Below are positions 57,341 to 64,000 of a DNA stretch of 64,000 nucleotides, piece by piece. Origin of the DNA: Sediminibacillus massiliensis. GTDB lineage: Bacteria; Bacillota; Bacilli; Bacillales; Amphibacillaceae. Below the pieces are notes generated by a model. The model saw only the letters and a program-made list of their open reading frames with translations, searched no databases and was not told where the DNA came from. The position numbers were made by a program, and so were the translations under genes. The number at the start of each line of letters is the position of its first letter. Within the stretch, counting starts at the first letter, position 1. The stretch spans positions 668,443 to 732,442 of the forward strand of contig NZ_LT732535.1 in NCBI RefSeq assembly GCF_900156915.1, read 5' to 3'.

Positions 57341-58340
57341 AAGACGTTTCTTCTTCCACCATATCGGCGAACAATCCGTACACAAAGGCACTTGCATCAA
57401 ATGTCTGAAGGTCTGTGACTTTCTCGCCGAGCCCTACAAACTTAACCGGAATCTCCAGTTCGTTACGTATAGCCAGCACAATTCCCCCCTTGGCCGTTCC
57501 ATCCAGTTTAGTCAGAACGATCCCGGTCACATCGGTTGCTTCTGAGAATGTTTTAGCTTGATTCATTGCATTCTGCCCGGTAGTTGCATCCAACACCAAC
57601 AGCACTTCATGTGGAGCATCCGGTATTTCTCTTGCAATCACCTTTTTGACTTTAGCCAGTTCATTCATCAGGTTAACTTTATTTTGCAACCTGCCTGCCG
57701 TGTCGCAAAGCAGTACATCGGCCCCTCTTGACCTTGCTGCCTGAATGCCGTCAAAGATAACGGCAGCAGGGTCGCTTCCGGCATTGTGTTTAATGACTTC
57801 TACGCCTGTGCGTTCGCCCCACACCTCAAGTTGTTCTATCGCTCCTGCACGGAAAGTATCACCGGCCGCCAAGACGACTTTCTTGCCTTCTTCCTTCAGT
57901 TTATGGGCCATTTTGCCAATAGTCGTTGTTTTCCCAACACCGTTGACACCGACGAAAAGGATGACAGAAAGACTGTCCTCTTGTAAATGGAGCTGTTCTA
58001 TTTCCTCGTCTTCTCCATCATAATAGATTTCGACAAGTTTTTCCGAGATAACTTCTTTGACTTCTTGTGAATCCTTTATGTTCCTTCTTTTCACTTCCAT
58101 CTTTAATTCATCAATCAAATCCATGACGGTCTGGACTCCGACATCGGCTGAAATTAATATTTCTTCCAAGTCTTCGAAAAAATCTTCATCGACTTTCCTG
58201 TATCGTGCTACCAAATCATTGATCTTACTGGAAAAGGAATTCCGGGTTTTAGAAAGTCCTTCTTTATATTTATCCGGATTAGATTCAGCAGGAGGAGTAT
58301 CTCCTGTAAACTTTTCCTTCAACTTCTTAAAAAAACTCAT
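57339..58340 (-). CDS. ftsY: SRP receptor FtsY
   Basis: FtsY is the membrane-bound SRP receptor GTPase. The 333-aa protein begins MSFFKKLKEKFTG, has an N domain (FSSKINDLVARYRKVDEDFF) and a G domain with VGVNGVGKTTTIGKMAHK, AGDTFRAGAIEQL and DTAGRLQNKVNL. The ATG at 58340 follows GAGG. It is 55 bp after smc. Confidence 0.97.
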   Translation of the reverse strand: MSFFKKLKEKFTGDTPPAESNPDKYKEGLSKTRNSFSSKINDLVARYRKVDEDFFEDLEEILISADVGVQTVMDLIDELKMEVKRRNIKDSQEVKEVISEKLVEIYYDGEDEEIEQLHLQEDSLSVILFVGVNGVGKTTTIGKMAHKLKEEGKKVVLAAGDTFRAGAIEQLEVWGERTGVEVIKHNAGSDPAAVIFDGIQAARSRGADVLLCDTAGRLQNKVNLMNELAKVKKVIAREIPDAPHEVLLVLDATTGQNAMNQAKTFSEATDVTGIVLTKLDGTAKGGIVLAIRNELEIPVKFVGLGEKVTDLQTFDASAFVYGLFADMVEEETS

Positions 58341-58395
58341 CGAATCATCCTCTATCAATATATTTTGAACCAAAAGCGTGACGGCCGCTTCAGTT

Positions 58396-61300
58396 TTACG
58401 CGTTAACCAACTCTGCCGTTTCTTCCAGTCTTACCGAAACAAGTCTCGACACGCCGGATTCCTGCATAGTTACCCCATAAAGAACGTCCGCTTCTTCCAT
58501 TGTACCCTTTCTATGCGTGATGACAATAAATTGCGTTTTTTCACTGAATTCCTTCAGATACCGGGCAAATCTAGTGACATTTGCATCATCCAATGCAGCT
58601 TCAACTTCATCCAGTACACAGAACGGCACCGGTCTTACCCTCAGTATGGCAAACAACAAGGCAATAGCCGTCAATGCCCGCTCTCCGCCAGAAAGCAGAC
58701 CAAGATGCTGAAGTTTTTTTCCAGGCGGCCTCGCGACGATTTCCACTCCGGTATCCAACAGATTGTCCGGATCTGTCAACTTCAATTCTGCCTGACCTCC
58801 ACCAAACAAGGAACGGAAAACGAGGGAAAACTCTTCTTTTATTTGAGAAAAAGTAGAATCAAATCGCCTGATCATCTCTTCATCCATCTCGGAAATGACA
58901 GTGTGCAAAGTATCTTTGGCTTGTACAAGGTCTGTCTGTTGATCAGTCAAAAAGCGGTACCGCTCTTCAATCCGGTCATATTCTTCTATTGCTCCAAGGT
59001 TAACTGTCCCCAATTCATCAATAGAAATTTTTATCAGCTTGACAGACTTTCGGGCTTGTTCTATGTTGTCTGTCTTCTCGAATGACTGTTTAGCTTTCTC
59101 AAAAGTGATCGCATATTCGGTTTGTAAATGATTCAACCTGTTTTCCAGTTCTACATCAAGCCTGTTGGTTTTCACTTCTATATCTTGAATGTGAGTATTC
59201 AAGGATTGGTGTTGTCTGCTGTATTCTTTCAATTCGCGTTCCGCGTCGCTGATTCGTTCGGTTCGATTCACCCGTTCTTGCCTGCGTAGTTGGATCAACC
59301 TTGCTACCTTTTCTTTTTGTTCCTTCTTCTCAGTTAATTTTTCTTCGATTTCTTCTTCCGTTTCAATATTGTACTGGACCTCATATAACTGTTCCAGTTG
59401 TTGGTTATTGTACTCAAGAGATTGTTTCAATTCCGCCAGCTGGCTTTGTATTCCGGAACACTTTTCTTTTTGGCTTTTAAGCTGGGCATCCTGTTCTGCT
59501 AACGTTACCTGATGTTGATGCAATTTCCCCTGCAGTATTTCCCTGTTCCGGTGATAGTCGTTTTGTTGCTCTGTTAGTTGATCGATCGACTGTTGGATCT
59601 CCGCCAACTCTGATTCCAGTATCGAAAGCTCTCCGGATAATTCGTCATCTCTTTCCTTAAGGCTTTCCTGATCTGATGCATACTGATTGTTGTCCTGGTC
59701 GAACAACTTTAGATTTTCATTAAAATGATTCAATTTGAGTTCTATTTCTTTCAAATTGGTTTTTATGTCCTGTTCTGACTGTCTTATTTCTGCCAATTCC
59801 AGCCGCTTGTTTTCCAGCTCTTCTTCTCGGTTTTGAATGGATAGCTTATGACTTTGCACTTTTCTTTCAAATTCTACCGCCTTGGTCTCAAAGTCATTTA
59901 ATTTGATAATGATGTCTTGCAGATCTTTTTCACGCGTGAACAATGACTGGTTTGATTTTTTTTGTGCACCGCCTGTCATCGAGCCTCCAGGATTAACTAC
60001 ATCTCCTTCCATCGTAACTACGCGGAATCTTCGTTGAAGCCTTACTGCCAGATCATTGGCATCTTTCAGCGTGTTGGCAATTACTGTATTGCCCAACAGA
60101 TTCTTTACAACAAAATCAAATTTTCCCTCGTTGCTGACCAAATCCGAACCAATCCCTATGAAGCCTGGATGGTCTTTTATGCCGGCGAGTAAATCCGTCG
60201 GAATCTGCTTAGGCTTTATAGCAGTCATTGGCAGGAAAGTAGCCCTCCCTTTGTTATTGCGTTTCAGCCAATTTATCGCTGTCCTTGCTGCAGGTTCATC
60301 CTTAACGACTATTTGCTGGGCTTGACCGCCGAGTGCCGTCTCGATTGCCGTAATATAATCGGCTGGAACGTCTATCAACTCAATTACTGCACCTTCGATG
60401 TCTTTCAGTTGGCGATCTTCCCTGGCTTTCAAAATTTCTTTCACACCTTGAAAGAATCCCTGGAAACCTTCTTTTAAATCCTCCAGCATTTCTTTCTTGG
60501 ATTTTAGTTTTTCAATATATTGATAACCTTGGTAAAGCTTCGTTTGAAGTTCCTGATATTGTTCCTTATCTGTATCCAGTTTATCTTTTAATTTATCAAA
60601 TTCAGAGCCGGCCTGCTCACTCTTCTTCATTTGTTCTTGATGTTCCGTCTGAAGTTGCTTCAACTGTTCATCCAGGCGCTTTCTTTCTTCTACCATCCCT
60701 TGGAATTTATCCTGCTGGCTGTTCTTTTTCAGGCCAATTTGGTTTAGCTGTCTTTCGATGGACTGCCTCTCGTTTCTCTTTGCAGCCTGCCTGTTCAAGC
60801 GTTCTATATACTCACTTTTCAATTCTTCAATTTGGTCTTCTATATTCTCTTTCGAAGTAGACAACTGGCCTGATATTTGTTTTATAGTTTTCCTTGTTTG
60901 TGATTTATTCATTTCTAACTCGGCAAGTCGCTTTTCTTCTTCTTTCAGTAATGTTTCCAAGCTATTGGTTTTTTCGACCAATTGTTCGTTTTCTTGCTCT
61001 AACTTCGAACGGTTGTCCTCCTGATGTTTGGATCTTTCATTGATAAGCTGTTTCTTTCCCTCAAGTTTTTCGAGGTCTTTAGTCAAGACAAGCAGTGATT
61101 CCTGCAAAGTTTCAATCGAGTCATCCAGTGCTTGTATTTCGCTTCTTTGTTCTTCCAATCCGGCTTCTTTGCTCCGTATTGTAGTTTGTAATTCCAATTC
61201 TTTTTCTTTTTGTTTTTCCAAATCGGCAAGCAATTTCTTCCAATTGCCATGAAGCTGTTCAATTTCTGCAATTAATAAAGAAATTTCAATCTCTTTCAAT

Positions 61301-61962
61301 TGATCTTTTTTTTCCAAATAATCTTTGGCGACAGCCGCTTGTTCTTTTAATGGCTCAAGCTGGCCTTCGATTTCATAGATAATGTCTTCAATCCTGTTTA
61401 AGTTTTCCTGGGTTTCCGCCAATTTGTATTCGGCCTTTTTCTTCCGTTGCTTGTATTTCAACACTCCGGCAGCTTCTTCAAAAATCGAGCGTCGTTCTTC
61501 GGCTTTTGAACTGAGTATTTCTTCCACTTTCCCCTGGCTAATAATGGAAAAGGCTTCCCTGCCTAATCCAGAATCCATAAATAAATCGACGATATCCTTT
61601 AAGCGGCAAGATTGCTTATTAATAAGAAACTCGCTTTCTCCAGAGCGATAAACCCTTCTTGTCACGCTGACTTCGCTGAAATCCAACGGAAGCGCCTGAT
61701 CGCTGTTATCCAAGGTCAAAGTTACTTCTGCGACGTTTAAAGGTTTCCTTGAGTCACTTCCTTGAAAGATAATATCTTCCATCTTTGAGCCTCTCAGCGA
61801 TTTGGCAGATTGTTCTCCCAACACCCACCGGATGGCATCGGTTATATTGCTTTTTCCACTACCGTTTGGACCGACCACCGCTGTTACACCCGGTACGAAA
61901 TCCACTGAAACCCGTTCAGCAAAGGATTTAAATCCAACAGTATCCAATCTTTTAAGGAACAT
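58396..61962 (-). CDS. smc: Chromosome segregation protein SMC
   Basis: SMC organises and compacts the chromosome with ScpA and ScpB. The 1188-aa protein has an N-terminal Walker A (VVGPNGSGKSNITDAIRW), long coiled coils, a hinge around residues 505-670 (DIEGAVIELIDVPADYITAI ... VVNPGGSMTGGA) and a C-terminal head with signature LSGGERALTAIALLFA and Walker B FCVLDEVEAALDD. The second ATG (61962), seven bases after AGGAG, is preferred. Upstream, where rnc is expected, a mobile element lies instead. Confidence 0.97.
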   Translation of the reverse strand: MFLKRLDTVGFKSFAERVSVDFVPGVTAVVGPNGSGKSNITDAIRWVLGEQSAKSLRGSKMEDIIFQGSDSRKPLNVAEVTLTLDNSDQALPLDFSEVSVTRRVYRSGESEFLINKQSCRLKDIVDLFMDSGLGREAFSIISQGKVEEILSSKAEERRSIFEEAAGVLKYKQRKKKAEYKLAETQENLNRIEDIIYEIEGQLEPLKEQAAVAKDYLEKKDQLKEIEISLLIAEIEQLHGNWKKLLADLEKQKEKELELQTTIRSKEAGLEEQRSEIQALDDSIETLQESLLVLTKDLEKLEGKKQLINERSKHQEDNRSKLEQENEQLVEKTNSLETLLKEEEKRLAELEMNKSQTRKTIKQISGQLSTSKENIEDQIEELKSEYIERLNRQAAKRNERQSIERQLNQIGLKKNSQQDKFQGMVEERKRLDEQLKQLQTEHQEQMKKSEQAGSEFDKLKDKLDTDKEQYQELQTKLYQGYQYIEKLKSKKEMLEDLKEGFQGFFQGVKEILKAREDRQLKDIEGAVIELIDVPADYITAIETALGGQAQQIVVKDEPAARTAINWLKRNNKGRATFLPMTAIKPKQIPTDLLAGIKDHPGFIGIGSDLVSNEGKFDFVVKNLLGNTVIANTLKDANDLAVRLQRRFRVVTMEGDVVNPGGSMTGGAQKKSNQSLFTREKDLQDIIIKLNDFETKAVEFERKVQSHKLSIQNREEELENKRLELAEIRQSEQDIKTNLKEIELKLNHFNENLKLFDQDNNQYASDQESLKERDDELSGELSILESELAEIQQSIDQLTEQQNDYHRNREILQGKLHQHQVTLAEQDAQLKSQKEKCSGIQSQLAELKQSLEYNNQQLEQLYEVQYNIETEEEIEEKLTEKKEQKEKVARLIQLRRQERVNRTERISDAERELKEYSRQHQSLNTHIQDIEVKTNRLDVELENRLNHLQTEYAITFEKAKQSFEKTDNIEQARKSVKLIKISIDELGTVNLGAIEEYDRIEERYRFLTDQQTDLVQAKDTLHTVISEMDEEMIRRFDSTFSQIKEEFSLVFRSLFGGGQAELKLTDPDNLLDTGVEIVARPPGKKLQHLGLLSGGERALTAIALLFAILRVRPVPFCVLDEVEAALDDANVTRFARYLKEFSEKTQFIVITHRKGTMEEADVLYGVTMQESGVSRLVSVRLEETAELVNA

Positions 61963-62269
61963 AATCATTCTCCTATTACTTATAAATATAACGAATACAG
62001 GGAGGTTTCGGTTTCCACTGTATAAAATGAATGGTATCTGGCTGCGACAGGAAAGCTATCTCGCTATCTGCATCCAGCTTGATATATGTATGATTTCAAA
62101 GAAAAAAGTGAAGTTTTTAATAAAAGTCAGTTTTCATTTGCAATTCAACTTATTTATTTTATCATAAACGTCAAAAATTCGATACGTGCAGGAAAACCGC
62201 CATTTCAAGGCTTTTCTTTAACACCCTTATCCAATAAAACCTATCAAAAACGATACAAAGAATAAATCA
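61963..62269. other. Gene-free AT-rich stretch between smc and the mobile-element genes
   Basis: These 307 bp hold no credible gene. They include a direct repeat GGTTTCGGTTTC framed by TACAG/CTGTA (around 61997-62022), several AT-rich promoter-like hexamers for smc (for example TTGCAA-N17-TTAAAA) and no clear terminator. The junction between element and chromosome should lie here or just beyond, but no att core could be recognised without the other end. Confidence 0.5.
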
Positions 62270-62296
62270 TGTGACCTTTGGTGTGACCGGGTCACA
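62270..62296. repeat. TGTGACC repeats at the element edge (direct and inverted)
   Basis: TGTGACC occurs at 62270-62276 and again at 62282-62288, 12 bp apart, and the second copy forms a perfect palindrome with GGTCACA (62290-62296) around one base. The palindrome overlaps the stop codon of the replication-relaxation gene. The spacing of about one helical turn suggests protein binding sites, such as an origin, a transfer origin or an end site. Confidence 0.65.
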
Positions 62297-62870
62297 TTTT
62301 TACTCCATACACCTCACACAACAGCCCTAACTCCTTTCCCAACTGCTTAATCTTCGGAATCCTGCTCTCCATATCCACCACCCATATAATAGTAGGAAAG
62401 TGTCCGTATTGTTTCTGGAAAGCACCTGTTTCCTTTAACTTGGCATAGTCCTCCATCTTCTTTTTGTTCTTATACCATCGTTGGGTACGATCCACCTCTA
62501 AAATTTTATACGTCATGCCAGATTGAAACACCGCATCCGGCAATACCTTTACGCCTTTCACTTTGATTTCTGTTTCCGGAAACCATTTGTCCGGCCGATA
62601 TTTGATATAGACATCGTTTCTGATTATCCGGTGTTCCACATTCCCCCATTTCAACAAAGTACCTTCGCCTAACAGATTGATTCCTTTCTGATTAAGTTTA
62701 TATATCCGCCCATTTGAGCGTTCCAGATAGTCCGTGTATGGCTTTAAATCCTGCATGAGATAGTTAGTATTCCGAACGCTCCCCGTGTCGTGTAGGTGCT
62801 GTATTTGCCTTCTATTAAGCATCCCCAATCGGGATAAACTCAATAGTATTTTCTCCTGTTTCTGCTTCAT
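62292..62870 (-). CDS. Replication-relaxation family protein
   Basis: The 192-aa protein fits the replication-relaxation (Replic_Relax) family found on plasmids and integrative elements of Bacillus and Streptomyces. It begins with a winged-helix-like segment (ILLSLSRLGMLNRRQIQHLH) and continues with a nuclease-like fold (LPDAVFQSGMTYKILEVDRT). Its exact job is unknown. It overlaps the upstream FtsK-like gene by 56 bases and has no ribosome site, so it is translationally coupled to it. The family call is by recalled pattern. Confidence 0.8.
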   Translation of the reverse strand: MKQKQEKILLSLSRLGMLNRRQIQHLHDTGSVRNTNYLMQDLKPYTDYLERSNGRIYKLNQKGINLLGEGTLLKWGNVEHRIIRNDVYIKYRPDKWFPETEIKVKGVKVLPDAVFQSGMTYKILEVDRTQRWYKNKKKMEDYAKLKETGAFQKQYGHFPTIIWVVDMESRIPKIKQLGKELGLLCEVYGVKM

Positions 62871-64000
62871 CCGGTGTAACGTCCTTTCTTGCTCCTTTCA
62901 TGTAATCGACAAGCAAATCGTTCATCGTTTTGTCGCTGATATACGGTACTTGCATCTCTAAAAGATTCGGTCCTTGCACCAACATACACCGTCCCCTTAT
63001 GTCCGGGAGTTCCGCAGCATGACCGTTTTCCTCTCCCAACACCACAGCACTGGCGTATTTATTTTGGATTCGGAAGCACATTTTTGCATCGGAATTTTGT
63101 TTTACATCCCTTGGCATTGTTTTCGAGACTGGATACTGGGTGCAAAAGATTAAACGGACACCTAAACCGCCAGCTATACATGCAATCAACTCTAGCATTT
63201 CTTGGCAAAACATTTTGTCTTTGTCGTGCCTGTTTTGGGGAACCAGTCTATTTGCTTCATCCACTATGACAAATATTCGCTTGTTATCATTCGTTTCCGT
63301 AATGTTTGTGTATCCACATGCACCAAAAGCTTGCATCATCTTCACAATGCGTTTCCTCAAGTCCTCCAACATATCAGCAGCTTCTTTGGGATTTCCAGCA
63401 ACTTGTGTTACTTGCTTCAACTTTTCATATTTGCCAAACTCCAATTTTTCCTTTAGATCAATAATGTAAAACTCTACATCATGTGGATTGGATAAGATAA
63501 GAGAAGTCATCAACCCTTTCAAATTGACTGTCTTGCCATATCTGGTAGTACCACCCACCACCATATGCGGTATCTGGTCAAAGTCATGCCAGACCAACCC
63601 TTTATGTGTCTTTCCTATCGGGATATTCCATTTATTCTTTAGTAACGGTACAACTTCTTTGTATTCCCACTTCTTTGGTAAATCCGTTTCATAAACGTAC
63701 AAGTGTAACATCCCCCCATCAAATTCTACTTCCACATTCTTATGCAGACCGTCTTTGAATACGCCGATATTCTTGTTCAGGTGCTGCAACTGCTTATAAG
63801 GCAATCCCAACGGCAGACGGTACACATATTCGGTTCCATTCTCCATTTTGGCTTTACGAATAAATTGGCACTTCTTCACGTTGCCATTTAACCCTTTGAC
63901 GTGTGTTCCGGTGTACTCAAATATCTTCTCAATCTTATTTTTATCGGACATGTTTTCGGTTCTTATGGACGACAAAAGCCCGGCTGACAGAAGAAGTGAA
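62815..64000 (-). CDS. FtsK/SpoIIIE-type DNA translocase of a mobile element, 5' end outside window
   Basis: This FtsK/SpoIIIE-type ATPase resembles the coupling proteins of small integrative elements such as ICEBs1 ConQ. It has a Walker A of the form GGTTRYGKTVNLK, a Walker B RIFVIVDEAN and a sensor-like region (RLIFCTQYPVSKTMPRDVK). The frame stays open to the window edge and the residues before the first plausible Met (63951) include LLLSAGLLSS, which looks like the end of a membrane helix, so the true start is likely beyond 64000. Its 3' end overlaps the replication-relaxation gene. Confidence 0.85.
   Translation of the reverse strand, partial: SLLLSAGLLSSIRTENMSDKNKIEKIFEYTGTHVKGLNGNVKKCQFIRKAKMENGTEYVYRLPLGLPYKQLQHLNKNIGVFKDGLHKNVEVEFDGGMLHLYVYETDLPKKWEYKEVVPLLKNKWNIPIGKTHKGLVWHDFDQIPHMVVGGTTRYGKTVNLKGLMTSLILSNPHDVEFYIIDLKEKLEFGKYEKLKQVTQVAGNPKEAADMLEDLRKRIVKMMQAFGACGYTNITETNDNKRIFVIVDEANRLVPQNRHDKDKMFCQEMLELIACIAGGLGVRLIFCTQYPVSKTMPRDVKQNSDAKMCFRIQNKYASAVVLGEENGHAAELPDIRGRCMLVQGPNLLEMQVPYISDKTMNDLLVDYMKGARKDVTPDEAETGENTIEFIPIGDA

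Noticed and set aside
1..64000. CRISPR arrays, tRNA, rRNA and insertion sequences
   Set aside because: No regular direct repeats, cloverleaf-like sequence, ribosomal RNA sequence or transposase was seen.

Overview
The window is a low-GC Bacillaceae chromosome segment. The gene order matches the Bacillus subtilis polC-smc region, while the protein details and several order differences fit a Virgibacillus, Oceanobacillus or Lentibacillus-type organism; that genus-level placement is inference. Every supported gene lies on the minus strand, so transcription runs from high to low coordinates.

Region by region, from low to high coordinate:
- 1-9.3 kb: polC (3' end off the window), proS, rseP, dxr, cdsA and uppS, covering replication, prolyl-tRNA charging, envelope proteolysis and isoprenoid/phospholipid precursor synthesis.
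- 9.4-12.8 kb: frr, pyrH, tsf and rpsB, punctuated by terminators and a good sigma-A promoter for rpsB.
- 12.8-37.5 kb: one long fla/che operon from flgB to swrB, giving the basal body, hook, export gate, C-ring, stator-assembly GTPases, several chemotaxis proteins and sigD. cheA and cheW are missing from their usual place between cheB and cheC. A decayed flagellar-operon gene lies between flgD and flgE. A sigma-A promoter and a CodY-box-like site precede flgB.
- 37.7-44.9 kb: codY, hslU, hslV and xerC, an unrecognised 108-aa gene where trmFO usually sits, topA, and a long intergenic region with its own strong promoter and a hairpin ending in a T-rich run (a candidate small RNA or topA leader).
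- 44.9-52.0 kb: dprA, sucD, sucC, the FlhB-like gene ylqH, ylqG, rnhB and rbgA.
- 52.0-61.96 kb: lepB, rplS (with a probable L19 leader and promoter), trmD, rimM, ylqD, khpA, rpsP, ffh, ylxM, ftsY and smc, covering secretion, ribosome maturation and chromosome organisation.
- 62.0-64.0 kb: upstream of smc, where rnc is expected, there are instead a replication-relaxation family protein and an FtsK/SpoIIIE-type ATPase. This is the edge of an integrated mobile element that continues off the window. Short repeated TGTGACC sites mark its visible end.

The most interesting parts are the element next to smc with its repeats, the missing cheA/cheW, the hidden TIGR02530-type pseudogene, the dprA-topA candidate RNA, the 29-bp palindrome before uppS, and the CodY-box/palindrome arrangement upstream of the flagellar operon. 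No tRNA, rRNA, CRISPR array or insertion sequence was seen.
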